From Clostridia bacterium (GTDB taxonomy: Bacteria > Bacillota > Clostridia > TANB77 > CAG-508): DNA of 64,000 nt. A program made the translations under genes and the position numbers. Positions 1-9,283 of this stretch are shown piece after piece. The notes beneath the pieces are model-generated. The model searched no databases. It worked only from the letters and a program-made list of their open reading frames with translations, and had not been told where the DNA came from. The stretch's first letter is position 1. Every line of letters starts with the position of its first letter. The stretch spans positions 59,721 through 123,720 of the forward strand of contig JAGBEP010000024.1 in NCBI GenBank assembly GCA_017936925.1, read 5' to 3'.

Positions 1-180
1 TCCTACCAATATCGGCCATATATATTTTAAGTTCTCTTTAAAATTCTTAAAAGGATTTGCAATTATTGCCATACATCTATCATATATTCCAAGTACTATA
101 GCAAAAGTTCCAGCACCAGCCGTAAGTGCAGCAATACCTATAATAATCCCTTTTATAATCTTGGTTATTACTTCTTTCAT
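1..180 (-). CDS. DUF368 (PopT-like) membrane protein, N-terminal fragment
   Basis: Only the first 60 codons are inside the window; the gene runs off the left edge. The peptide starts MKEVITKIIKGIIIGIAALT and continues into a GTFAIVLGIYDRCM segment followed by a KNFKEN stretch. This resembles the start of DUF368 membrane proteins, which carry a glycine-rich turn followed by VLGIYDRLI at this place. Members include PopT, implicated in undecaprenyl-phosphate recycling across the membrane. The usual IPGVSGGT turn is altered here to AALTAGAGT, so it may be a divergent member. It lies upstream of nothing visible and just downstream of the NadD-like gene on the same strand. The family call is from a short stretch and is moderate. 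Confidence 0.55.
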   Translation of the reverse strand, partial: MKEVITKIIKGIIIGIAALTAGAGTFAIVLGIYDRCMAIIANPFKNFKENLKYIWPILVG

Positions 181-196
181 ATTTTTCTTCCTTAAT

Positions 197-763
197 TTAA
201 TCTACATATAGTTTATTATTAATAATATATTCTTCTACATCCTCACATACTAAATCACTAATATTTTCATTATTGTGCAATTTCTTTCTTATTTGGCTTG
301 AACTTACTTTCAAGTTTTCTGAATTTTTCATATATAAAACATTTTGGCTATTTATAACCATCTCTTTTTTATCATATCTTTGAAAAATTATATATTTATA
401 CTTTTGTAATTTATCATAATCTTTCCAATCACTCATTTTTTTGTAATTATCTTCGCCCATAAAAAAATATATATCATCATTTATGTAATTATTTTCAATA
501 ATCTGAAAAATATCAATTGCATTTAATTTTTTTGATATTCTTTTTTCAATTTCTAAAACTTTTATATTATCATCTAGCTTACATACCAAATTTAACATAT
601 CAATTCTTTTATCAATGTTGATGAGATCTATTTTTCCATAAAAATCATTTACTGGAACAAAATAAACCTCATCAAACTTATAATCATTTTTGGCTTGTTT
701 TATTAAATTATAATGAGCTATTGTTGGAGGATTAAAAGAACCTCCAAAAAAACCTACCTTCAT
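197..763 (-). CDS. NadD-like nicotinate-nucleotide adenylyltransferase
   Basis: 188-residue nucleotidyltransferase of the HIGH superfamily. The N-terminus has GGSFNPPTIAHYN, the nucleotide-binding GGxFxPxHxGH motif with the first His replaced by Thr and Gly by Ala. Near the C-terminus VSSSQIRKKL is the family's SSTxIR phosphate-binding motif, and FFMGEDNYKKMSDWKD matches the central FIxGxDxxxxxxxW element. The known reaction of the family is transfer of AMP to nicotinate mononucleotide in NAD synthesis. A second paralogue sits beside nadE at 46537-47142, so this copy may have a different or redundant role. It follows tmk by one base and shares its operon; the start has GGA about ten bases upstream, inside the tmk stop region. 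Confidence 0.75.
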   Translation of the reverse strand: MKVGFFGGSFNPPTIAHYNLIKQAKNDYKFDEVYFVPVNDFYGKIDLINIDKRIDMLNLVCKLDDNIKVLEIEKRISKKLNAIDIFQIIENNYINDDIYFFMGEDNYKKMSDWKDYDKLQKYKYIIFQRYDKKEMVINSQNVLYMKNSENLKVSSSQIRKKLHNNENISDLVCEDVEEYIINNKLYVD

Positions 764-764
764 T

Positions 765-1445
765 TTATATATTTCCTAACTCTTTTTTCACGATACTAAA
801 TATCTCATCGTGAATATCTTCAACAGTTCTTATTTTATCATCTTTAATACATTTAATTTCTTTCCAACCATATTGATCTACCAAATTGCAAGCAGCATTA
901 TATGAATCTTCTATATGATGAGAATCTTTTTCATGAATATCTTTTTGCATTTTATGACTAAATTTATTTTCCCTATTTTTTATTAAATTCAAACTGCTTT
1001 TAGGAGGCATATTCAAGAAAAATACTGCATCTGGTTTAGGAATTTTATAAATATTAAATTCCAAATCTACTAACCAATCAAGAAATTTTTTTCTTTCTAA
1101 TTGATCTTTAATTTTCCCTGCTTGATGAATCATATTAGCAGAAGTATATCTATCAGCTAATATAACTCCGCCATCATTATAATATTTCTCTAATTTTGTT
1201 TTATATGTTGAATATCTATCTGCAGCATAAAAAGTTGACGCCACATATGGGCTAACATCATTAGCATTTTCACCAAATTCTCCAGACAAATACATTTTCA
1301 CCAGTGAAGATGAAGGACTATCATAGTTCGGAAAAGAAATTCCCATATACTCTATATTTTCTTCATCAAATCTTTCTTTCAGTTTCTGCATTTGAGTCTG
1401 TTTTCCACTTCCATCAGTTCCATCTATTACAAATAATTTTCCCAT
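765..1445 (-). CDS. tmk: Thymidylate kinase (dTMP kinase)
   Basis: 226 residues. The P-loop is GTDGSGKQTQ near the N-terminus (the family usually has GxDGxGKTT; Gln replaces the first Thr). DRYTSANMIHQ matches the DRY-S-xAYQ thymidylate-kinase signature, and a basic lid with KNRENKFSHK is visible around residue 155. The enzyme phosphorylates dTMP to dTDP for DNA synthesis. A GAGGAA ribosome site lies eight bases before the ATG. It is 20 bp downstream of metG, and the NadD-like gene follows almost without gap, so the three are likely co-transcribed. The Gln in the P-loop and the long lid suggest a divergent subfamily, but the thymidylate kinase fold is clear. Confidence 0.82.
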   Translation of the reverse strand: MGKLFVIDGTDGSGKQTQMQKLKERFDEENIEYMGISFPNYDSPSSSLVKMYLSGEFGENANDVSPYVASTFYAADRYSTYKTKLEKYYNDGGVILADRYTSANMIHQAGKIKDQLERKKFLDWLVDLEFNIYKIPKPDAVFFLNMPPKSSLNLIKNRENKFSHKMQKDIHEKDSHHIEDSYNAACNLVDQYGWKEIKCIKDDKIRTVEDIHDEIFSIVKKELGNI

Positions 1446-1464
1446 TCTTATTTCCTCTTAATAT

Positions 1465-3060
1465 TTATTTTATTCTTTCAAATAAAGCTTGTATATCTTT
1501 CGTTGTAAGATCAATTTCCTTTTCTAAATACGTTGGTTGCCAAGATGGTTCTTTAAGTTCAAGATATTCTCTAATCTTTTTAGTTGTCTCAGGCATTATT
1601 GGTTCAAATAAATTACTTAAGTTAGCTATAATATTACTACAAGTAAATATAGTATTATTAAATTCTTGCTCATCTTCTTTTACTTGTTTCCATGGTTCTT
1701 TTGAATCATAATACTTATTTGCCACTTCAACTAGATTCATAATTTTATTAGTTGCTTCCCTAAACTCTAGCTTTTCAATTAGTCCTCCCACTTCTTTATA
1801 AGTAATTTCAATTAAGTCTTTTATTTCTGAATCCATAGTTGCCAACTTAATCTTCTCTAAGTTTTTAAATTTAAGCGTTCTATTTACTAAATTTCCAAAT
1901 TTATTTAAAAGCTCACTATTATGAGTAGCAATAAAATCTTCTGGAGTAAAATTAGTATCTTTTCTCTCAGGTCCATTATTAATTAAATGAAATCTTAATG
2001 AGTCTATTGGATAAATTTCAATTGCCTCCAAAGCAGTTATTCCTATTTTCTTACTCTTCGAAAACTTTTGATCATTATAATTTAAGTATTCTGTTGAAAC
2101 TATTGTATCAACTAAATGATAATTTTCTTTTTGTCCTAGAAGAAGAGCATTCAATATTATACTATGAAATACTATATTATCTTTTCCATGACACATATAT
2201 ATTTTATTATTTCTTCCTTCTTTCCAAAAGTCTTCCCAGTCCCAGCCTCTTTCTTCACAAACTTTCATTGTATCTGTAAGATAACCTAGAACAGCATCAA
2301 TCCAAACATACATTCTTTTATCTTCATATCCACTAATTGGAATCTCTACGCCCCAAGTAATGTCTCTAGTTACAGCTCTTTCAACTAGACCTTGTTTTAA
2401 ATATTTTTCCGTCTCATTTCGAGCATTTATTCTCCAAGCATATTCAACTTCTTTTGTATGTTCTTCAATTTCTTTTTGAAATTCAGGAAGCTTCAAGTAT
2501 AATATTTTATTATCTCTTTGAACAGTTTTTGAACCACAAACAATACAATTTCCACCAATTAATTCTTCTTGAGTAGGAACATGAAGGCAACTATCACATT
2601 GATCACCCTTTGTTTCTTCGCCACATTCTGGGCATTTTAGTACTACTTCTCTATCTGCTAAAAACTTATTACACTTTTCGCAATAACATTGTGGTTCAAT
2701 TTTTTCATATATATAACCATTATCATATAATTTTTTAAATAATTCTTTTACTTTTTCTTTGTGATAGTCAGTATCAGTATTCGAATATAAATCATAAGAA
2801 AAATTTAACTTTTCAAATAGTCCTCTAAATTCTTTATCGTAATAATCAGCTATTTCCTTTGGAGTTTTACCTTCTTTTCTTGCTCTTTCAGTTATTGGCG
2901 TGCCATGACAATCAGAACCAGAAACAAACATAACTCTATCTCCATTAAGTCTATGATATCTTGCCAAAATATCTCCTGAAATTAATCCTGCAATATGACC
3001 TAAGTGCAACGAACTATTTGCATAAGGCCATGCATTTCCTACTAATATATTTTTGTTCAT
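1465..3060 (-). CDS. metG: Methionyl-tRNA synthetase
   Basis: 531-residue class I aminoacyl-tRNA synthetase. The HIGH motif appears as HLGH (PYANSSLHLGHIAG) and the KMSKS motif as KFSKSKK. The connective peptide carries a knuckle-type zinc site with four CxxC pairs: CYCEKC, CPEC, CDSC and CIVC. It ends after the anticodon-binding helical bundle and lacks the C-terminal EMAP/Trbp111 dimerisation domain found in many Bacillota MetG proteins. AAAGGAGAG precedes the ATG. It lies 17 bp downstream of an uncharacterised acidic protein and 20 bp upstream of tmk. The function is confident. Confidence 0.95.
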   Translation of the reverse strand: MNKNILVGNAWPYANSSLHLGHIAGLISGDILARYHRLNGDRVMFVSGSDCHGTPITERARKEGKTPKEIADYYDKEFRGLFEKLNFSYDLYSNTDTDYHKEKVKELFKKLYDNGYIYEKIEPQCYCEKCNKFLADREVVLKCPECGEETKGDQCDSCLHVPTQEELIGGNCIVCGSKTVQRDNKILYLKLPEFQKEIEEHTKEVEYAWRINARNETEKYLKQGLVERAVTRDITWGVEIPISGYEDKRMYVWIDAVLGYLTDTMKVCEERGWDWEDFWKEGRNNKIYMCHGKDNIVFHSIILNALLLGQKENYHLVDTIVSTEYLNYNDQKFSKSKKIGITALEAIEIYPIDSLRFHLINNGPERKDTNFTPEDFIATHNSELLNKFGNLVNRTLKFKNLEKIKLATMDSEIKDLIEITYKEVGGLIEKLEFREATNKIMNLVEVANKYYDSKEPWKQVKEDEQEFNNTIFTCSNIIANLSNLFEPIMPETTKKIREYLELKEPSWQPTYLEKEIDLTTKDIQALFERIK

Positions 3061-3077
3061 TTTCTCTCTCCTTTATA

Positions 3078-4727
3078 TTATGGTCTTCTACGAGATCCAG
3101 GAATATGCTCTTCTTCAGCTTCTATTTTTTCGATAGAATCTGATTGTGAAATTCCTAACTTCGTTAATAATTCTCCTCTTCTTGAATATAAGTCTGGCAA
3201 TTTAGCAGAATCATCACTTAAATCATCAGAAATATCCATATTGCCTGTATCTGCTTCATGTTCCTCATGCTTATGTTCCTCTCCAAAATGACTATGCTTT
3301 TCATGTTCTGAAGCACATCTCTCATCATGTCCAGTTTGATTTTCAATTGAAACAATTTTACTTTCAATATATTTTAATTCTTCTAATAATGCAATCTTAG
3401 TGCCTATATCGCCATATTCAATTGTTGAAGCTTGTGGAATATCCTCTTCTTTCTTATCATTTCCTTGTACAACCTCTTTTGGTCCAGGAGTACCTATATT
3501 ATTTTCCATATATATAGTTCTAGGATAAATTCTTGTCATTGGAACATCTGCAAAAGCCATAGACCCACTAGTTCTATTTTCTATTAAGCTTAAATCAGTT
3601 TCACCAGAAAAACCTGCAAATAGCAATTGATTAGAATCATTATCCTGACTTTCTCCAGCTCTTCTTATTTGAAATAAATTATATCTTTCTTGATTTGGAT
3701 TAGTCTTTCCCGCTTTTATTTCACCAGGTCTTATATAAGTATCATGATTATGTGCTGTATCTTTTAATAAACTAGCTACTTGCTTAGAAACAGGAGTTGC
3801 CTCAAAACCTTGTAGCTCTTCTCTAGTTCCATCATCTTTTTCTTCCATTACTTTAAAATTATTATTTCTTAGTCTTATAATTAATGGCCTTGCATTTTGA
3901 GTTAATGAATCATTAAATAATTTTGATCCACCTTCTCTGTCTTCAATTCTAATTACACTAACTATATCTTCAGCTTTTTCGCCTAAATCTCTAGCAATTT
4001 CTGCTTTTTCTAATTCTTCTTTCGTTTTTTCTTCTCTTTTTCTTTGAAGAGGGACTATTTTTAAAGAAGTTCCTATACCATCTCCCATCTCTTGTGTTTC
4101 AGGTTCAACTTCTTCTGCCACTAAGCCTTTTGAAACTGATAACAATCCTACTTGTTCAAATGGTTGTAAGCTTTTTTCTAATTCAGGATCTAGGTGAACC
4201 ATTCCTTTTTCATCTACTTCCGCTAGTTTTTCCAAACTAGTTACCTGTATGCTTCCATCTGCCATGGCAACTACTTCAATTCCTTTTTCCTGTAATAAAT
4301 TCAATTGCTCTGGTTTTATATTACTTCTAATCATTTCTCTAATAGCAGCACTTTCAGAAATTTCTTTAAAAGGTAGAGCATCCGCAGCTTCTCCGATTTC
4401 TTCTAACTGCATTCCATCCTGCATTAACTTTATAATATCTTCTCTTTCAAGTCCTGTTCTTTGTACCATCTCTTCAATTTCATCGTCTTTATATTTTTTT
4501 GAATGTTTACTAAGTAAATCAGTTTTTCCCTTTGTACTTTGCATCACAATAATCTCCGGTATTTGTATTCCTCCATCAATTAATGTAAGATTGTCTATAG
4601 CTCTCAAAGAAGAAAAAGTTTCATCCTCTCTACCTGATTTTCTAATATAATCTCTCATTAATGTTAGATTAGATAATTCTTCTTCAAAACTATCTTCATA
4701 CTCTTTTTTTAAAAAACCTTTTTCCAT
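3078..4727 (-). CDS. Uncharacterised acidic protein with His-rich tail segment
   Basis: I do not recognise the family. The reading frame opens at a GTG at 4745, but the AAAGGGAG ribosome site sits between that GTG and an ATG at 4727, which I take as the start (549 residues, MEKGFLKKEYEDSF). There is no signal peptide or membrane segment, so it should be cytoplasmic. The first ~250 residues are Glu/Lys-rich and helical. The middle (roughly 250-400) is more globular-looking, with a VSVIRIEDREGGSKLF stretch and several conserved-looking aromatic and Gly residues. Around residue 470-500 a segment holds nine His among many Glu (HEKHSHFGEEHKHEEHE), which could bind divalent metal. It lies between glmM and metG on the same strand. 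Confidence 0.75.
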   Translation of the reverse strand: MEKGFLKKEYEDSFEEELSNLTLMRDYIRKSGREDETFSSLRAIDNLTLIDGGIQIPEIIVMQSTKGKTDLLSKHSKKYKDDEIEEMVQRTGLEREDIIKLMQDGMQLEEIGEAADALPFKEISESAAIREMIRSNIKPEQLNLLQEKGIEVVAMADGSIQVTSLEKLAEVDEKGMVHLDPELEKSLQPFEQVGLLSVSKGLVAEEVEPETQEMGDGIGTSLKIVPLQRKREEKTKEELEKAEIARDLGEKAEDIVSVIRIEDREGGSKLFNDSLTQNARPLIIRLRNNNFKVMEEKDDGTREELQGFEATPVSKQVASLLKDTAHNHDTYIRPGEIKAGKTNPNQERYNLFQIRRAGESQDNDSNQLLFAGFSGETDLSLIENRTSGSMAFADVPMTRIYPRTIYMENNIGTPGPKEVVQGNDKKEEDIPQASTIEYGDIGTKIALLEELKYIESKIVSIENQTGHDERCASEHEKHSHFGEEHKHEEHEADTGNMDISDDLSDDSAKLPDLYSRRGELLTKLGISQSDSIEKIEAEEEHIPGSRRRP

Positions 4728-4775
4728 TCTTTCTCTCCCTTTCACTTAACCTGAATAGAAATTTTTATCTTCTGC

Positions 4776-6143
4776 CTATTTTAATTTTCTTTCGATTAGT
4801 TCAGCTAATTCTTTAGCTTTCTCAGTTATAACTTTCTGATCTTCACCTTCAATCATAACTCTTACTAATGGTTCTGTTCCAGAAGGTCTTATTAAAACTC
4901 TTCCATTTCCTGAAAATTCATTAGTTAATTTTTCAATTGCTTCTTTTATTTCCGGATCTTTATCATAGTCATATTTTTTATTACTTGCTACTTTAGCATT
5001 AATTAATATTTGTGGATATATCGTTACAACTTTTCTAGCTTCAGATGGTAATTGTTTTGTTTCTAATAATATTTGAATTAACATTAATGATGTTAATATT
5101 CCATCACCTGTAGGATTATAATCTAAATATATAATATGTCCTGATTGTTCTCCACCTAAATTATATCCATTAGCTAACATTTCTTCTAAAACATATCTAT
5201 CACCAACTTTTGTTTGTTTAAAGTTAATTGACTCTCTTTCTGAAAATTTGTTTAATCCTAAGTTGCTCATAACTGTTGCAACTAATGTATCTTTAGCTAG
5301 CTTTCCTTTTGATTTTAAATAATTAGATGCAATAGCAAGCATTATATCTCCATCAATTACATTGCCATTTTCATCAACAGCTAAGCATCTATCTCCATCT
5401 CCATCATAAGCTATTCCTAAATTATATTTGCCTTCTACTACTTTTTCTTTTAACATATTTAAATGTGTAGAACCACAATTGTCATTTATATTTATACCAT
5501 TTGGTTCATTATTTATAATGTCAAAATTTATTCCTAATCTTTTATAAATTCTTTCAGCAACTCTATATGTTGCACCATTCGCAGTATCAATTAAAACTCT
5601 AAAATCATCAGTTTTATTTTGCGTAATACTAGAATGAAATATACCTACGATAAAATCAACATAATCTTCTACCATTTCTTCGGCATTTTCAGAAACGCCT
5701 ATTTTCTCAGCAACAGCTGTTAAATCAGATAATTTTTCATCAGAATCCATTATTTCTTCAATTTCTTCTTCTAAAGTATCTGGTATTTTCATTCCTTTAT
5801 TACTAAAATATTTAACCCCATTAAATTCAAACGTATTATGTGATGCTGATATTACAACACTTGCATCAGCATTATATTTTTTTGTTAAATATGCTACTGC
5901 TGGCGTTGGAATAACACCCAATGTTTTCACATTAGCTCCATAACTTAAAAATCCAGATACCATAGCACTTTCTATCAAAGTTCCTGATATTCTAGTATCC
6001 CTACCAATAAAAATTGTAGGAACATGATCTGTATGTTTAGAAAATACAGCAGCTCCTGCTTTAGCAACTCTAAATACTAAATTAGGAGAAAGCTCTGTAT
6101 TTGCAATTCTTCTAATTCCATCTGTTTCAAAATATTTTCTCAT
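4776..6143 (-). CDS. glmM: Phosphoglucosamine mutase
   Basis: 455 residues from the ATG at 6143, chosen because AAAGGAGG lies nine bases upstream; the frame is open further, but the extra 26 codons have no family similarity. Signatures in order: FETDGIRRIAN at the N-terminus, the phosphoserine loop ISASHNT (usually ISASHNP), the metal-binding DGDGDRC loop, GGEQSGHI for sugar binding, and RPSGTEPLVRVM for phosphate binding near the C-terminus. It converts glucosamine-6-phosphate to glucosamine-1-phosphate for UDP-GlcNAc and peptidoglycan synthesis. It stands alone between a terminator on its 5' side and the unknown acidic protein. Confidence 0.95.
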   Translation of the reverse strand: MRKYFETDGIRRIANTELSPNLVFRVAKAGAAVFSKHTDHVPTIFIGRDTRISGTLIESAMVSGFLSYGANVKTLGVIPTPAVAYLTKKYNADASVVISASHNTFEFNGVKYFSNKGMKIPDTLEEEIEEIMDSDEKLSDLTAVAEKIGVSENAEEMVEDYVDFIVGIFHSSITQNKTDDFRVLIDTANGATYRVAERIYKRLGINFDIINNEPNGININDNCGSTHLNMLKEKVVEGKYNLGIAYDGDGDRCLAVDENGNVIDGDIMLAIASNYLKSKGKLAKDTLVATVMSNLGLNKFSERESINFKQTKVGDRYVLEEMLANGYNLGGEQSGHIIYLDYNPTGDGILTSLMLIQILLETKQLPSEARKVVTIYPQILINAKVASNKKYDYDKDPEIKEAIEKLTNEFSGNGRVLIRPSGTEPLVRVMIEGEDQKVITEKAKELAELIERKLK

Positions 6144-6235
6144 ATAAATAAACCTCCTTTTAGATGTTACTATTATACATATTAATAATTTGTTTTTCAA
6201 GTTATTTAATAGTTTTCGCACTTAAAAGTAAGTTA

Positions 6236-6275
6236 GGCAAAAAAATATGAACTACATTAATTGTAGTTCATATTT
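6236..6275 (-). terminator. Intrinsic terminator after the SecD/SecF-like genes
   Basis: A perfect 13-bp inverted repeat (6243-6255 with 6263-6275, core ATATGAACTAC/GTAGTTCATAT) is followed on the minus strand by a run of seven or more T. It lies 24 bp after the SecF-like stop and about 90 bp before the glmM start, so it separates the two units. Confidence 0.85.
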
Positions 6276-6298
6276 CATATTATATTTTTTAATACTAT

Positions 6299-7090
6299 TT
6301 ATTTCTCTTCTTTTATTTTAATTAATTGTTTTTCATTTTTTACAGTTTCTGATACTATTTCTAGTAACCATATAAATATTAATAATGCTGGCAAATATAT
6401 TGAAACAGGTATTCTAGCTAAAGCAATAACTGATAATATAAAACCTTGATTTAATATTAATTCAAAAGCCAATTTTAATGGAACCAAAATCCAAGCTTTC
6501 TTGTATAATTTATGATATCTAATTGCAAAATATACCACAACTATTCCTAAACTTATTAACGCTGGAATGATACAATCTTTTAGCATATCGTATATAGAAA
6601 TTTTTGGAACAGATACCATTCTTACTAAAGAAGATGTTGCAGTTAATTCATCTTTAGTATATTCCAAATTATATTTTTCTTTTATTTGAGAAATCAGATT
6701 TATAACTTCTTCATCAGTCATATCAGATACTGATTCTACATTCATTTCTTTCAAAATATTGTCTCTTTTTAAATCTTTTATAGAAAATTCTTTAGAATAT
6801 TTTTCATTTAATTTAGAAAATAATGTATTTAATTCTGTATCAGTAAAATCTTTTGCATCTATTGCAACACTAGTTTCAAATAATGTTGTTGTTCTAGCTA
6901 TAGACTTCTTATTAATTGTTTGATTTGCTATTGTTTGAACATCTTTAATATCAAATCCTGTTCCCATAACTATTTCTAATCTTTTATGTTCACCATACAA
7001 TGTACTATAATTAAAATCTTTTATTTTTACTAAAATAATCCCTAATACTACTGCTATTATCATTATTATATATAAAGCTTTTCTTTTCAT
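6299..7090 (-). CDS. SecF-like divergent translocase membrane protein
   Basis: 263 residues from ATG 7090, which has GGAG nine bases upstream and lies one base after the stop of the SecD-like gene. One N-terminal membrane helix (about residues 5-22) is followed by a ~150-residue extracytoplasmic domain that includes YGEHKRLEIVMGTGFD. About three hydrophobic segments then follow (IPALISLGIVVVYFAIRY onward). SecF normally has six helices and a short periplasmic P4 domain; position, topology and pairing with a SecD-like protein suggest a reduced SecF. Canonical SecF sequence motifs are weak, so the assignment rests largely on context. Confidence 0.5.
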   Translation of the reverse strand: MKRKALYIIMIIAVVLGIILVKIKDFNYSTLYGEHKRLEIVMGTGFDIKDVQTIANQTINKKSIARTTTLFETSVAIDAKDFTDTELNTLFSKLNEKYSKEFSIKDLKRDNILKEMNVESVSDMTDEEVINLISQIKEKYNLEYTKDELTATSSLVRMVSVPKISIYDMLKDCIIPALISLGIVVVYFAIRYHKLYKKAWILVPLKLAFELILNQGFILSVIALARIPVSIYLPALLIFIWLLEIVSETVKNEKQLIKIKEEK

Positions 7091-7091
7091 A

Positions 7092-8549
7092 TTATTCAAC
7101 TCCATTCTTTTTAGTATTCTCATTTCTCAATAATAGTATTGAAGCAAGTAAAGTATAAGCTAATACGAATATTGCCCATATTCCAACCATTCCAACTGAT
7201 TGTAAATTAATATCTTTTGAAACAACAAAAACTATTATTGTAATTATGAACGGAATTATATTTAAAATAAAACTTCCAAAAGCTTCAAGTTGCTCAATTG
7301 CTTTTTCTTTATTCATTAACATTATCAAAAGCATATAATTTAATAAAGCCATTAATAATATCATAACTAATCCTGCAAAAGTTATAGAAACTCCAGCTGC
7401 TCTTATTAGTAACAAATGAATTGCTACAAATCCCAATTCTATTATATCCAGCAATAATCCTGATTTTTTATATTTCACAATCATAACAATTGCAATAATA
7501 ACTAATACTGCTATTTCTGTAAAGACTAAAACATTTAAAGTATTACCGGCTATATTTGACTCTATAAAAGTTCCCGCAGCTAATTGGTATACTATTGGTA
7601 AACTTTCTGTGCTTAATTCAGCTTGAATAACTGTACACTCATTCAATTTATCATTAAAATCTGACATATTTTCTACAGAAACGCTCTGATAAATAGGAAT
7701 AAATAATTGTGTATATGTTCCATCTGGTGAGAAATATGTTACATATTTAGTTTCCCCATCAATTTTTACTGTTACAGTTTTTTGAGTAGTCTCACCATTT
7801 TCATCCATTGTCTCAATATACTTTTTTGTCATTTCATTTAATTTTGATTGACCATCTTTAGTTAGTTCAATAACAATTCCAATATCATATGCTGCTTGTC
7901 CTGAAGTACTTTGAGAAGTGCTTGAAAGTTGATAATTTGCTGATACACTCTTAAGCATATTTTTAGAAATTAAAACTTCTTCTGTATCAGTATCTATAAC
8001 TTCGAATGTACCTTGATTTCCTGCAAGTGATACTGTATAGTCTGTTATATCTTCATATGGTACACTAATAGAAATATCTCCATTGCTATCATTTACGCTA
8101 ACTGTTGCATCTGTTATCCCAAATTTTTTTAATCTTTCTTCTATTATTTTCTTTGATTTAATGTAGTTTTCTTTTGTTAAAATACTAGGATCATTTACTG
8201 GAACTTCAGTCGTTGCAGATGTAGTGTCTTCACTTTCCGAATCTGTAGTATTTTCTTCAACAACTTCTTCTGTTGTATCAGTAGTTGATACTTCGCTAGT
8301 AGCATCTACTGCAGTATCTTCTGAAGCATCATCTGCAGTAGAATCTGCCGTCTCTGTAGAATCATCAACAGAAAAAGCAAAAATTCTAATATTACTTAAT
8401 TCTTTACTTAAATCATACTCTGGCAAAATATTATTCCAGTTATTCAAATTCTTTTTATGAATTCCTAAAAATGATATTAAACTCACTAATATTATTACTA
8501 ATATTACTATTATTTTTTTAAGTACATCTAATAATGTTTTCTTTTTCAC
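7092..8549 (-). CDS. SecD-like protein translocase subunit
   Basis: 485 residues, GTG start with AGGGGG about ten bases upstream. The N-terminal helix (residues ~8-30) is followed by an unusual Asp/Ser/Thr/Glu-rich linker (about 58-125). The SecD P1 domain comes next: KKIIEERLKKFGITDATVSV, then ISISVPYEDITDYTVSLAGNQGTFEVID, matching the SecD pattern of a duplicated ferredoxin-like fold that ends in residues judging protein substrates. The C-terminal third is about five membrane helices. In the known system SecDF uses the proton or sodium gradient to help pull proteins out after SecA-driven export. Here it is followed directly by a SecF-like gene and preceded by an HD hydrolase gene. Canonical transmembrane motifs are poorly conserved. 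Confidence 0.7.
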   Translation of the reverse strand: MKKKTLLDVLKKIIVILVIILVSLISFLGIHKKNLNNWNNILPEYDLSKELSNIRIFAFSVDDSTETADSTADDASEDTAVDATSEVSTTDTTEEVVEENTTDSESEDTTSATTEVPVNDPSILTKENYIKSKKIIEERLKKFGITDATVSVNDSNGDISISVPYEDITDYTVSLAGNQGTFEVIDTDTEEVLISKNMLKSVSANYQLSSTSQSTSGQAAYDIGIVIELTKDGQSKLNEMTKKYIETMDENGETTQKTVTVKIDGETKYVTYFSPDGTYTQLFIPIYQSVSVENMSDFNDKLNECTVIQAELSTESLPIVYQLAAGTFIESNIAGNTLNVLVFTEIAVLVIIAIVMIVKYKKSGLLLDIIELGFVAIHLLLIRAAGVSITFAGLVMILLMALLNYMLLIMLMNKEKAIEQLEAFGSFILNIIPFIITIIVFVVSKDINLQSVGMVGIWAIFVLAYTLLASILLLRNENTKKNGVE

Positions 8550-8562
8550 TGTTTGTTACCCC

Positions 8563-9225
8563 CTATAATAAATTGGTATCGTTTATAACTACTTCAAACC
8601 ACAAACCCAAATATTTAGCAGCATATTTACTCATCATTGTTCTTTCCATAAATATTTCGAAATAGTCTAATACAGGACACATTTTTGTATCAATCGTAAG
8701 GTCTAAAACTATTTTTCTTTCTTCTTTATCAATTCTTAATTTTGCATCAGTTACTGCATAATTAACTCTATCATGCTTATCAAATAAAGACATATTTTTT
8801 TTAGACACTCTACTTCTATGTGCATCAGACTTATCAGCCAATATTAATGCAGCAGATATGTCACTTACAGCTGTACCAGAACCTTCATCATGGTTCCCTA
8901 TCGCCATCATTATTTCTGTTCGTTCTTTAACATCCATTCCCATATCTTTTAAAATATTTCCAGCTATTATTGCACCTGTATGAGCATGGTTATTTCTGTT
9001 TATAGCATTGCCTAAATCATGCATGTAACCCGCAATTTCAGCCAATCTAACTCTATCGTCATCATAGCCTAATGTTCTTAATATTTCTCCTGCTCTTTGT
9101 GCTACAATACTTATATGTCTATGTCCATGTTCAGTATATCCCAGTACATCTAACTGTTGTTGTGCAGCCAATATAAGTTGCTCAACTTCTTCGTTTCGTT
9201 TTATATCTTCTAGTATTATACTCAC
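8563..9225 (-). CDS. HD-domain phosphohydrolase
   Basis: 220 residues, GTG start with a perfect AGGAGG seven bases before it. Metal-binding HD signatures are visible in order: HGHRH near residue 33, AGYMHDLGN (the HD pair) near 68, NHAHTGA, and GNHDEG near 110, followed by ADKSDAHRSRV. Cytoplasmic; no membrane segment. The family hydrolyses phosphate esters or nucleotides, but the substrate cannot be inferred. It is 14 bp upstream of the SecD-like gene in the same orientation. Confidence 0.8.
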   Translation of the reverse strand: MSIILEDIKRNEEVEQLILAAQQQLDVLGYTEHGHRHISIVAQRAGEILRTLGYDDDRVRLAEIAGYMHDLGNAINRNNHAHTGAIIAGNILKDMGMDVKERTEIMMAIGNHDEGSGTAVSDISAALILADKSDAHRSRVSKKNMSLFDKHDRVNYAVTDAKLRIDKEERKIVLDLTIDTKMCPVLDYFEIFMERTMMSKYAAKYLGLWFEVVINDTNLL

Positions 9226-9283
9226 GCTTTTTCCTCCTTAGTTTTCATTTTTTGATTTTATATTAAATACATAAAAATATCAA

